64,000 nucleotides of DNA. Source: Thalassobacillus devorans MSP14. Lineage in GTDB: Bacteria > Bacillota > Bacilli > Bacillales > Halobacillaceae. The stretch covers positions 1-64,000 of the forward strand of contig NZ_KI543239.1 of the NCBI RefSeq assembly GCF_000496835.1, in the 5' to 3' direction. The notes beneath the pieces are model-generated. The model was not told the DNA's origin and ran no database searches. It worked only from the letters and a program-made list of their open reading frames with translations. Positions 47,045 to 55,165 of the stretch are shown here, piece after piece; within the stretch, counting starts at the first letter, position 1, and every line of letters begins with the position of its first letter. The position numbers and the translations under genes were made by a program.

Positions 47045-47605
47045 ATGAAGAAACGGTTATATATCGAATTAGAAAACTGTATCGGATGCCGTTCCTGCCT
47101 TGCCGCATGTACCCAATGCGGCGGGCACGAACAACGGAATAGGAACTATGTCTACGATGTCAATCCTCACGTGAACCGGCAGACGATGCCGCTGATGTGC
47201 CTGCATTGTGAAAACCCGGCTTGCGCTAGAAGCTGCCCGGCTCAGGCGATTCAAATCCACGAAACAGGGGCTGTCCTCTCTGCTTTGGTAGAGAAATGTA
47301 TCGGCTGTCAAAACTGTACGATTGCCTGCCCTTATGGCATTCCAAAGTTTGACGAGGAAGAAAACCTGATGTACAAATGTGATCTTTGTATCGACCGGAC
47401 GAAAGATGGAATTCCGCCTATGTGCGCAAGCGTCTGTCCTTCCAATACATTGCAGTGGCTGACAGAAGAAGAGATTGAGCAAAAACAGCGCCGTCATGAC
47501 CTTGATAATGATAAATGGGTGACCAGCATGCCATATCTGGAAGGTGCGACCAATGTCAAAGTGAATCTTCCAGGAATCTTGCAAGGAACAGAAAAACTCT
47601 TTTAA
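47045..47605 (+). CDS. Four-cluster ferredoxin-type electron transfer subunit
   Basis: 186 aa with four cysteine groups (CIGCRSCLAACTQC, CLHCENPACARSCP, CIGCQNCTIACP, CDLCIDRTKDG..CASVCP), matching DmsB/NrfC-like proteins with four [4Fe-4S] clusters. No signal peptide, so cytoplasmic, alongside the catalytic subunit. It starts directly after the catalytic gene's stop, and is expected to bridge it to the membrane subunit. Confidence 0.88.
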   Translation: MKKRLYIELENCIGCRSCLAACTQCGGHEQRNRNYVYDVNPHVNRQTMPLMCLHCENPACARSCPAQAIQIHETGAVLSALVEKCIGCQNCTIACPYGIPKFDEEENLMYKCDLCIDRTKDGIPPMCASVCPSNTLQWLTEEEIEQKQRRHDLDNDKWVTSMPYLEGATNVKVNLPGILQGTEKLF

Positions 47606-47617
47606 GGAGGAAGTATC

Positions 47618-48142
47618 ATGAGTGATCGCAATAATAAGATACCGTTTGACGAAGATAACTATACGCATAATATTAACCGGAACAATGAGCGGATGCTGGA
47701 CCGTAGAGGTTTTATGAAGACATTGGCAGGTGCAGCAGGAGTGTTCGCCGTTTCTACCTTGCCGTGGGGAGCTGTCGCCGCTAAGGAATTAATGGGACTT
47801 GGGGATAAAGAATACCCGCATCAGAAAATTGCGGACCTGAAAGACGTAAAAGTAGGGGATTCGGTTAAATTCCATTTTCCCAGCGAAAATGATAGTGCGA
47901 TTTTAATCCGGCTCAGTGAAAATAAATACGTCGCTTATCAAAATGCCTGTACCCATCTCAGGTGTCCGGTTTACTGGGTCAAGGACGAACAGGAAATGAT
48001 CTGTCCATGCCACCACGGAAAGTTTGATGCCTCCACCGGTGCACCAACAGCAGGTCCGCCTCGACGTCCGCTGCCAGGTATTGAAGTGGAAGTGAAGGAT
48101 GAAGCTATTTATGCAGTGAGGGTGAAACGTTATGAAGCGTAG
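47618..48142 (+). CDS. Tat-exported Rieske [2Fe-2S] protein
   Basis: 174 aa. N-terminal twin-arginine motif DRRGFMK then a hydrophobic stretch predict Tat export or membrane anchoring. Rieske ligands CTH (with L-R-C) and CPCHH follow in the order Cys-His...Cys-His. RBS AAGGAGG. A Rieske protein beside a cytochrome b-like gene recalls cytochrome bc-type quinol oxidation and haloarchaeal nar operons. Confidence 0.9.
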   Translation: MSDRNNKIPFDEDNYTHNINRNNERMLDRRGFMKTLAGAAGVFAVSTLPWGAVAAKELMGLGDKEYPHQKIADLKDVKVGDSVKFHFPSENDSAILIRLSENKYVAYQNACTHLRCPVYWVKDEQEMICPCHHGKFDASTGAPTAGPPRRPLPGIEVEVKDEAIYAVRVKRYEA

Positions 48143-48341
48143 TTATGTCGGCGTCCTCATACTGGCAGCCATTCTAATGATGAACATCGTATTCACGCAA
48201 TTGGTCGTCCACCAATATTATTATGAAAACTATGGCGTTACGTTGCTCTATGCTGGCTTGAATATCCTTTTGTTCCCGGTGGCGCTGTTCGTTTATAAAA
48301 ATGAGAAAAATAAGGGAGGCAGCAAGGGTTATGAAAAGTGA
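48132..48341 (+). CDS. Small two-helix membrane protein of the nitrate cluster
   Basis: 69 aa, with two membrane segments (about 5-25 and 37-56) and a basic tail. Overlaps the Rieske gene by 11 bases and the next gene by 11 bases, so it belongs to the operon. Probably a small subunit or assembly factor. Unknown family. Confidence 0.7.
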   Translation: MKRSYVGVLILAAILMMNIVFTQLVVHQYYYENYGVTLLYAGLNILLFPVALFVYKNEKNKGGSKGYEK

Positions 48342-48642
48342 AACCTACCTGGATTTTTGTTTTATCAAAGAGATGACCGGCACACTTGCTGCCGAAGTAC
48401 AAAACAATTTCGAAAGAATATTCAAAGGACAGCGTCTCCACTGGTACTTGGATGATAAAACAGTTTCAGATGCAGAAGTTGTTGTCGCTGAAGTTAAAGG
48501 AATGAGCAGCTGGGCATCAGAACAAGATGTTATTGACCATTTGGAAGCACAGGCAGGAGAGACATTCTGGCAGACCTTACAGGGCTATCAATTTCATGTC
48601 TACCCTCCGGAGAAAGGATGTGGGACCTGTGGCATCCGTTGA
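48331..48642 (+). CDS. Hypothetical 103-aa protein of the nitrate cluster (CxxC C terminus)
   Basis: Starts at ATG 48331, inside the tail of the previous gene. Soluble; ends with GCGTCGIR, a CxxC pair at the C terminus. Aromatic and acidic residues dominate. No known domain recognised. Position between electron-transfer and transporter genes suggests maturation or a regulatory role in the nitrate reductase. Confidence 0.65.
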   Translation: MKSETYLDFCFIKEMTGTLAAEVQNNFERIFKGQRLHWYLDDKTVSDAEVVVAEVKGMSSWASEQDVIDHLEAQAGETFWQTLQGYQFHVYPPEKGCGTCGIR

Positions 48643-48913
48643 TAGAAATGACTTGGAAAACTGCATCGGTTCTTCCGTAAAGGTTTGTATTCATGGAGAA
48701 GAGGGGGAAGATATGGCTCCATGGCTGGACAAGAAAGTAAAGAAGCTTGCCAATTGTCCAGATAATACCCATCTCAGAATCTATTTTGACAACCATTATT
48801 TTTTTGCCGTTCCATTTACCAGTGAAGTCAAACAAACAGAGACCGAATGGTCTGCCTATGATCAAAAAGCCGGTCTATATTATGTAATCAAAAGCGAGGG
48901 GAAACCGCTATGA
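48629..48913 (+). CDS. Hypothetical 94-aa protein of the nitrate cluster
   Basis: Soluble. A GTG start at 48629 follows AAAGGA with about ten bases between; GTG 48620 is an alternative. It overlaps the previous gene by 14 bases and the next by four (ATGA), so it is translationally coupled. No recognised domain. Contains two cysteines but no CxxC. Confidence 0.55.
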   Translation: MASVDRNDLENCIGSSVKVCIHGEEGEDMAPWLDKKVKKLANCPDNTHLRIYFDNHYFFAVPFTSEVKQTETEWSAYDQKAGLYYVIKSEGKPL

Positions 48914-50418
48914 AAAGTAAAATCCAGCTCCCGTTACAAACGATGAACCTTGTTACAGGTTTTATGGTTTGGGTATTGATCTCATCATTACTTCCCTTTA
49001 TCACCGAAGATATCGCCATTGCACCGGAGCATATCGCCTGGGTGACGGCTATTCCGGTTATTTTAGGATCCGTCCTAAGAATTCCTTTGGGATACTTGGC
49101 TAACTTACTAGGTGCACGATTGATTTTCATGGTAAGTTTCATCCTGTTATTATTCCCGGTCTATTACATCAGTATGGCTGACTCGCTCATCGATCTTTTG
49201 ATTGGTGGTTTGTTTTTAGGCATCGGTGGAGCTATCTTTTCTGTCGGAGTCACTTCTCTTCCGAAATATTACGATAAAAGCCGCCATGGATTCGTCAATG
49301 GTATCTACGGAGCGGGGAACATCGGAACAGCGTTAACAGCTTTTGCCGCGCCTGTAGTAGCTGCTAATTTTGGCTGGACGTTCACTGTACAGCTCTACCT
49401 TGTACTTTTGGGTGTTTTCATCCTTTTGAACTTCTTTTTAGGAGATAAAAAAGAAACAAAAGTGAAAGTTCCATTAATGCAGCAGATCAAAGGTGTTTAT
49501 AAAAATGAAAAACTATGGTTATTCTGCTTATTTTATTTTATCACTTTCGGTTCGTTTGTAGCATTCACGGTCTATCTTCCCAATTTCCTTGTGGCCAACT
49601 TTGGTCTGGATAAAGTGGATGCCGGGATGAGGACGGCAGGTTTCATTGCAGTTGCTACTTTCTTACGTCCTCTTGGCGGATGGCTCGCTGACCGCTTCCA
49701 TTCCCTGATTCTGCTGATGTACGTGTTTGGAGGTTTTACCGTTGCTGCGCTGCTATTATCTTTTGCTCCTTCTATCCACCTGTATACGGTAGGAAGTCTG
49801 ACCATCGCTATGGCTGCCGGAATAGGGAATGGAGTCATCTTCAAGCTTGTTCCGATGTATTTTAACAAGCAGGCTGGTATTGCGAATGGTATCGTATCCG
49901 CTATGGGTGGACTTGGCGGTTTTTTCCCGCCTTTGATTTTGTCCCTTCTTTACAGCTTGACCGGGCATTACGCCATCGGATTCATGGCACTATCCCAAAT
50001 TGCTTTAGCAAGTTTGATTCTGGTCATCTGGATGTATTATCACGATAAGCTGGCGGTTTCCCATCAAATCATGGAAACGACACCGCTCGGCATGATGGTC
50101 ACAGATAAAAATGGTAAAATCGTAACTGTAAATCCTGCTTTTACAAAGCTGACTGGCTTTGAGGCTGGTGAAGTGGAAGGGAAAAATCCAAATATCCTGA
50201 AATCAGGCAGACAGTCCCCGGCATTTTACCAGGGTATGTGGGACACTTTAGAAGCGAATGGTTATTGGCAAGGGGAAATTTGGAATAAACGCAAAGACGG
50301 AAAACACTTTTTAGAGTGGCTTACGATCAATGCGATTAAGGATGACTCGGGGGAAATCATCCAATACGCTGGTGTGTTCACGGATATTACAGAAAATCAA
50401 CAACAGAAAAGCATGTAA
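48910..50418 (+). CDS. NarK-type nitrate/nitrite transporter fused to a PAS domain
   Basis: 502 aa. About 380 residues form the MFS core with both nitrate-porter signatures (YGAGNIGTALTAF near 135; AGIANGIVSAMGGLGGF near 321). A C-terminal PAS domain from about 385 (HQIMETTPLGMMVTDKNG) to 497 follows. NarK proteins import nitrate or exchange it for nitrite. The fused PAS is not part of ordinary NarK and resembles the PAS of the kinase two genes downstream, so it may couple transport to the adjacent kinase. Overlaps the previous stop (ATGA). Confidence 0.9.
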   Translation: MKSKIQLPLQTMNLVTGFMVWVLISSLLPFITEDIAIAPEHIAWVTAIPVILGSVLRIPLGYLANLLGARLIFMVSFILLLFPVYYISMADSLIDLLIGGLFLGIGGAIFSVGVTSLPKYYDKSRHGFVNGIYGAGNIGTALTAFAAPVVAANFGWTFTVQLYLVLLGVFILLNFFLGDKKETKVKVPLMQQIKGVYKNEKLWLFCLFYFITFGSFVAFTVYLPNFLVANFGLDKVDAGMRTAGFIAVATFLRPLGGWLADRFHSLILLMYVFGGFTVAALLLSFAPSIHLYTVGSLTIAMAAGIGNGVIFKLVPMYFNKQAGIANGIVSAMGGLGGFFPPLILSLLYSLTGHYAIGFMALSQIALASLILVIWMYYHDKLAVSHQIMETTPLGMMVTDKNGKIVTVNPAFTKLTGFEAGEVEGKNPNILKSGRQSPAFYQGMWDTLEANGYWQGEIWNKRKDGKHFLEWLTINAIKDDSGEIIQYAGVFTDITENQQQKSM

Positions 50419-50437
50419 AAAATAGAGGAGGATGGAG

Positions 50438-51091
50438 ATGGAGCTTGAAGCAGGGAACCAGGCGTGCAGTTATATCATTCAGTCTCAGGAAGAAGAAATT
50501 AAACGGGTGGCCCTTGAGCTCCATGAAAGCATCAATCAGAACCTGTACACGATGCAAACAGGATTGAACTTCATTGAAGCAGGTATCGAAAATCAGGAGC
50601 TGAAAAGTTATGCCAAAGAAATGGCAGGGTTGATGGAGCGGACAATCAGGGAAGTCAGGCTGCTGTCTGTGGAGTTATATCCGAATACATTATCGACATT
50701 GGGATTGGTCTCCGCGATGAAAAGCTATTCGAAGCTGTTTACCAATACTTTTGGGATTCTGATTGATGTTCATTCCAGCGGGGAAGAGAAGCTTCTTTCC
50801 GACCAAAAAAGTATGGCCGCTTTTCGTGTCTGTCAGGAAGCATTGATCAACATTGCTAAATACGCAGATACCGATCATGCGAAAATTGAGTTTACATGGG
50901 GAGAAATATCAGTGAGAATAGATATAAAAGATGCTGGAAAAGGGTTCGATGCGAACGAAGTGATGGAAAGCGGCAGTGCTAATGGGATTGCTGCTATGAG
51001 AGAAAGGCTTCGCCTTGTCGGGGGGCAATGCGACCTTTCTTCTGAGTTGGACAAAGGGACAACTGTTTCTATCAATTTGCCAATCCAGTAA
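50438..51091 (+). CDS. NarL-class histidine kinase lacking a sensor domain
   Basis: 217 aa consisting of a HisKA_3 dimerisation domain with phosphoacceptor H29 (ALELHESINQNLY) and a HATPase_c domain (N-box region near 130, GKGFD, GIAAMRERLRLVGG). No transmembrane or sensory part, unlike NreB, which has a PAS with an oxygen-sensitive [4Fe-4S] cluster. Directly follows the NarK-PAS gene; the missing sensor may be supplied by that PAS. ATG 50438 is six bases after GAGGAGG. Confidence 0.85.
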   Translation: MELEAGNQACSYIIQSQEEEIKRVALELHESINQNLYTMQTGLNFIEAGIENQELKSYAKEMAGLMERTIREVRLLSVELYPNTLSTLGLVSAMKSYSKLFTNTFGILIDVHSSGEEKLLSDQKSMAAFRVCQEALINIAKYADTDHAKIEFTWGEISVRIDIKDAGKGFDANEVMESGSANGIAAMRERLRLVGGQCDLSSELDKGTTVSINLPIQ

Positions 51092-51107
51092 TAGGAGGGG
51101 TTATGGG

Positions 51108-51764
51108 ATGATAAAGGTCCTGTTAGTGGATGATCATGCAGTGGTGAGGATGGGCTTGAAAATGTTACTGAATTCCTTGCCGGATATGGAAGTAGTCGGA
51201 GAAGCATCAGAAGGCAATGAAGGAATCGAAATGGCGCTGGAAGAAAAGCCGGATGCTATATTAATGGATTTGAGCATGCCCCATGGAAAGGATGGCTTAT
51301 CTGCGACGGGAGAATTAAAAAAACTTCTTCCTGAGGCAGCTATCCTCATCCTGACCATGCATGATGATGAAGAATATTTATTCCGTGCCATCCAGGCGGG
51401 TGCTTCCGGGTGTGTATTAAAAAGTGCTCCCCATGATGAATTAGTCAATGCCATCCGCTCGGTATGCCAGGGAGATGCTTATCTTCATCCATCCGCCCAG
51501 AAACGTTTGATGGAGGAGTACCTGGGTAATTTGAAAGAAGACGGTTCCGATACGTATCAGTTATTATCCGATCGGGAAAAGGAAGTTCTGACATTGATAG
51601 CAAAAGGCTACTCCAATAAGGAGATTGCAGAAAAGCTGGTGATCAGTGTCAAAACAGTAGAAACCCATAAAGGAAACTTAATGGAAAAGCTGCAAATGAA
51701 AACACGGCCTGAGCTGGTATCCTTTGCATTGAAAAAAGGATTGCTTGGTTATGGGATTCAGTAA
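51108..51764 (+). CDS. nreC: NreC-like nitrate response regulator
   Basis: 218 aa: receiver domain with the phosphoacceptor aspartate in LMDLSMPHGKDG and a LuxR-type DNA-binding domain (SDREKEVLTLIAKGYSNKEIA) at the C terminus. NarL/NreC architecture. In Staphylococcus carnosus NreC activates nar, nir and narT. Here it probably acts on the boxes at 43674-43722. Follows the kinase by about 16 bases. Confidence 0.88.
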   Translation: MIKVLLVDDHAVVRMGLKMLLNSLPDMEVVGEASEGNEGIEMALEEKPDAILMDLSMPHGKDGLSATGELKKLLPEAAILILTMHDDEEYLFRAIQAGASGCVLKSAPHDELVNAIRSVCQGDAYLHPSAQKRLMEEYLGNLKEDGSDTYQLLSDREKEVLTLIAKGYSNKEIAEKLVISVKTVETHKGNLMEKLQMKTRPELVSFALKKGLLGYGIQ

Positions 51765-51776
51765 GGACGTGATAGT

Positions 51777-52226
51777 ATGAAGTCATTAAAAGATTTAGTA
51801 CTGACCGAATGCGACAGCCTGAAGCAGCGTGTCCCCTGTGATTTTGTCGGGATTGCGCTGCAGAATCGGCATGATCCGGATATTACCTGGCCTTACGCGA
51901 TGGGAAATCGAAATGAAAAATACAAATATATCACGGTACGGTATGGAAAAGGGATTGCCGGAAAAGTGATTTCCAGTGGAACACCTATGGAAATAACGGG
52001 TTTTCCCGAAAATATCCTGGGGAAAATAACCGATTACCCGATTATGTTAGCCGAAAAGCTGGTTGCTGCTTATTCGGTTCCTTTAGTTTGGAACGGACTT
52101 CCTAAGGGCGCCCTTTTGATCGGCTACCGGCATGCCCGTCAGTTTGATGAACAGGAAAAGCAGAAGCTCAGGGAAGTTGCGCGGAATTTAGAATCATTTT
52201 TACCTTCCCATTTTACCGATGAATAG
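51777..52226 (+). CDS. nreA: NreA-like GAF nitrate receptor
   Basis: 149 aa GAF domain. DFVGIALQ, YAMGNRNEKYKYITV and GKGIAGKV align with NreA, a nitrate-binding protein that represses NreB when nitrate is absent. No catalytic motif. Encoded between nreC and the multi-PAS kinase, consistent with an NreABC unit. Confidence 0.85.
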   Translation: MKSLKDLVLTECDSLKQRVPCDFVGIALQNRHDPDITWPYAMGNRNEKYKYITVRYGKGIAGKVISSGTPMEITGFPENILGKITDYPIMLAEKLVAAYSVPLVWNGLPKGALLIGYRHARQFDEQEKQKLREVARNLESFLPSHFTDE

Positions 52227-52238
52227 GAGGGACAGTTG

Positions 52239-53975
52239 GTGACCACACGAACGCATCATAGTAATCAGCAGGAAACCACGGAAGACGCAACCGTTGTTAT
52301 AGATGAAGCAGGTTATATCGAGTCGATGAATGATAAAGCGCAGATACTCTTTGAAGCAGACGGGGAAAGTGGCACTGGCAGCCATATTAAAAAATGGATA
52401 CCTGAGGCGAATATTGATGTGTTAGAGTCGGGGACATTTACCCAACAGTTTGGTTTGACGACAGACGGACATCGTTTCCCATTATTTATAAGGAAGAACA
52501 CTTTTTCTATTGGCAGTCATACTTACTCACTTCTCGTTTTACACCCCGATAATGACAGCTCTATTTCCAACTTAGAACCACAAAAGGTATTGAATGAACT
52601 GCTTGATATGAAATTTGCGCTTGATGAATCGACCATTGTGGCAATCACCGATCAAAAAGGGACCATCAAATACGTAAATGACAAGTTTTGTGAAATATCC
52701 AAGTATTCGGAGGAAGAGTTGGTCGGACAAGATCACCGGATCATCAATTCCGGTTATCATTCTAAGGAGTTTATGCGCGACTTATGGCGGACGATCGCCA
52801 ATGGACAGGTTTGGCGTGGTGAAATCAAAAACAGAGCGAAAGACGGGACCCATTATTGGGTAGACACTACGATTGTGCCTTTTTTGAACAACAAAGGAAA
52901 ACCCTATCAATATCTTGCCATCCGTAAAGAGATTACAGAATTCAAACGAGTTGTCGATGAATTGGAAAAGTCGATGCAAGAACTGGTGGACTTGAAGTTT
53001 GCTCTTGATGAATCCTCCATTGTTGCCATTACCGATGAAAAAGGGATCATTACGTATGTCAATGATCAATTCTGCCAAATTTCGAAATATCAGCGGGAAG
53101 AATTGATCGGACGCACCCATTCCATCATCAATTCGGGCTATCACTCGAAAGAATTTTTCAAAGAATTATGGCGGACAATCGGCAATGGTGAAGTGTGGAA
53201 AGGGGAAATAAAGAATCAGGCCAAAGACGGCAGCTACTATTGGGTGGATACGACAATCGTACCCTTTCTGAACGAGAAAGGGAAGCCGTATCAATATCTT
53301 GCCATTCGTTCTGAGATTACTGAACGAAAACGTGTAGAAGCCGAGCTGCAGCAGGCAATGACGCGCATCATAGAGGTCCAGGAAGAAGAGAGGCTCCGGC
53401 TATCGCGGGAACTCCATGATGGGCTTGGCCAAAATCTTTATAGTCATTTGATCACCATCAGCAGGCTGAGTGCAGAAATGGAACATCCATTGATTAATCA
53501 GATGCGGGATGAAGCTACAGAATTGATAGAAGAGGTACGCGACATCTCCTGGGAGCTGCGGCCATCCGTACTGGATGATCTTGGGCTGGTCCCGGCGATT
53601 CGCTCATTCCTGAACCGCTATTCCGATCATTATAATATCGATGTCATGTTCGAATGTGTGCTGGACCAAAGATTAGGCGCCCATGCGGAAATAACCATTT
53701 ATCGGATCATCCAGGAAGCTTTGACGAATATATGGAAATACGCAGATGTCGATAGAGCCTGGGTGACCATTCGTGAACTGGGTGAGGTAGTCCGGGTGAT
53801 GATTGAAGATCAAGGGAAGGGTTTTGATAAGGACCAGCTATCTTCCGGTGTAGGCTTATTCAGTATGGAAGAGCGGACACGTTCTGTCGGAGGAGACCTG
53901 GAAATTATCTCAGTGCCTGGAGAAGGAACGAAAATCATAGCGGAAATCCCTTATGGGGAGAATGAGTCGGACTAA
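52239..53975 (+). CDS. nreB: Triple-PAS NreB-type sensor histidine kinase
   Basis: About 578 aa: a divergent N-terminal PAS (about 20-105), two near-identical PAS domains (about 123-233 and 251-362, repeat offset 128 residues) and a HisKA_3/HATPase kinase with H393 (SRELHDGLGQNLY). No membrane segment. None of the PAS domains shows the four-cysteine motif of staphylococcal NreB, so its signal may differ. GTG 52239 is seven bases after AGGAGGG; TTG 52236 is an alternative. Last gene of the cluster; terminator overlaps the stop. Confidence 0.85.
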   Translation: MTTRTHHSNQQETTEDATVVIDEAGYIESMNDKAQILFEADGESGTGSHIKKWIPEANIDVLESGTFTQQFGLTTDGHRFPLFIRKNTFSIGSHTYSLLVLHPDNDSSISNLEPQKVLNELLDMKFALDESTIVAITDQKGTIKYVNDKFCEISKYSEEELVGQDHRIINSGYHSKEFMRDLWRTIANGQVWRGEIKNRAKDGTHYWVDTTIVPFLNNKGKPYQYLAIRKEITEFKRVVDELEKSMQELVDLKFALDESSIVAITDEKGIITYVNDQFCQISKYQREELIGRTHSIINSGYHSKEFFKELWRTIGNGEVWKGEIKNQAKDGSYYWVDTTIVPFLNEKGKPYQYLAIRSEITERKRVEAELQQAMTRIIEVQEEERLRLSRELHDGLGQNLYSHLITISRLSAEMEHPLINQMRDEATELIEEVRDISWELRPSVLDDLGLVPAIRSFLNRYSDHYNIDVMFECVLDQRLGAHAEITIYRIIQEALTNIWKYADVDRAWVTIRELGEVVRVMIEDQGKGFDKDQLSSGVGLFSMEERTRSVGGDLEIISVPGEGTKIIAEIPYGENESD

Positions 53976-53991
53976 AATAGTCCGGCTTTTT
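53965..53991 (+). terminator. Terminator of the nitrate cluster
   Basis: Stem AGTCGGACT/AGTCCGGCT begins inside the last codons and includes the stop; followed by five T residues. Confidence 0.85.
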
Positions 53992-54128
53992 GGTTGAGTC
54001 CAAAATGTAGTTTGGCTAACATTTAGTAAGTCGCAAATATATCGTGAAAGTTGCAAAAAAAATTATCCCTCAGACTCATAGCTTGTCTCTGCCACTCATA
54101 AAATAGCTCTAACAGAGGGTGAGAGGAG

Positions 54129-54635
54129 ATGATGTCTATCCGGTTATTTCGTGAATTCCGTCAATTCGCGATGAGGGGGAGTGCGGCTGAGCTTGGAGTA
54201 GCGTTGGTGCTGGGTGCTGCGTTCAGCGGATTCATCGATTCTCTTGTATCCGATATCCTGCTTCCTCCAATCGGATTGATTTTAGCAAAAATGAATTTCT
54301 CTGACTTATTCATAAGCTTGGGTGGCGGGTCATATCCTTCGCTGGCAGCAGCGAAAGAAGCAGGAGCTGCAACTATCAATTATGGACTCTTTTTGTCCTC
54401 CTTCATTCGTTTTATTATCATCTTATTTGCTGTTTTTCTGGTGGTAAGGCAACTCAATCGTTGGAAAAAGCCGAATCAGGATTTAGTGGCAGCGATGACG
54501 CGTAAAGAATGTCCCTATTGCTGTACTTCTATTCCTGCTAAGGCAAGTATCTGTCCTAACTGTGGTTCTTCCTTACAATCCAATAACGATCCCGGTAAAG
54601 AAGAGCGGAAAGGTTTTCGGCTGGGTATCAAATGA
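54129..54635 (+). CDS. mscL: Large-conductance mechanosensitive channel with zinc-ribbon tail
   Basis: 168 aa. MscL core: EFRQFAMRGS, first helix GVALVLGAAFSGFIDSLVSDILLPPIG, and a second helix near 92-108. It releases solutes on osmotic down-shock. The C terminus carries a zinc-ribbon pair, C128-P-Y-C131 and C142-P-N-C145, making it about 35 residues longer than typical MscL. First ATG 54129 abuts the RBS; ATG 54132 is possible. Confidence 0.92.
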   Translation: MMSIRLFREFRQFAMRGSAAELGVALVLGAAFSGFIDSLVSDILLPPIGLILAKMNFSDLFISLGGGSYPSLAAAKEAGAATINYGLFLSSFIRFIIILFAVFLVVRQLNRWKKPNQDLVAAMTRKECPYCCTSIPAKASICPNCGSSLQSNNDPGKEERKGFRLGIK

Positions 54636-54663
54636 AAAGCATATCACGTATATGCTTTTTTTA
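54636..54663 (+). terminator. Terminator of mscL
   Basis: Stem AAAAGCATAT/ATATGCTTTT with T run; overlaps the gene end closely. Confidence 0.88.
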
Positions 54664-54736
54664 CTTTTATTGGATATTGATACAAAGTATGAAAATATAG
54701 GAACAGTACAATATAACAGCAGAGGAGGTTATAGCA

Positions 54737-55096
54737 ATGGAAGGTTTTATCCGAAAGGCTGTCATGAACGCTATTATTATTGTTCCTATGCTGATGTGGT
54801 TTTCGGAAGCTACATTCCTGAAGAGTGTTATTACCGGGCTAATCCTTAGCTTCCTTACTTATTTTGTCGGAGATCGCGGCATCCTCACTATGAGCAATAA
54901 CATTACGGCAACTGTCGCTGATGGTGTGCTGGCTTACATCTATTTCTGGGGTGTAGCTGAGTGGATGGGCTGGGCGCTTTCCGCTGGTGAAATTTTCTTC
55001 ATTACGGCTTTACTGGCTGTTGTCGAGTATGTTTTTCACCGGCAGTTGGTACGTTTATTAAATAAAAATGAAGCACCAATCAGACAAACGACCTGA
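54737..55096 (+). CDS. DUF2512 (YndM-like) membrane protein
   Basis: 119 aa with four membrane helices. The family core GDRGILTMSNNITATVADG near 46-64 is present. Function unknown. RBS GAGGAGG. Terminators flank it on both sides, so it is monocistronic. Confidence 0.8.
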   Translation: MEGFIRKAVMNAIIIVPMLMWFSEATFLKSVITGLILSFLTYFVGDRGILTMSNNITATVADGVLAYIYFWGVAEWMGWALSAGEIFFITALLAVVEYVFHRQLVRLLNKNEAPIRQTT

Positions 55097-55108
55097 ATAC
55101 ATTTCTGA

Positions 55109-55140
55109 AAAAGTGCACATCGGTCGTGTGCACTTTTTTT
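55109..55140 (+). terminator. Terminator after the DUF2512 gene
   Basis: Stem AAAAGTGCAC/GTGCACTTTT with T run. Confidence 0.93.
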
Positions 55141-55165
55141 ATTTTCAATAGATGGAGGAACATAA

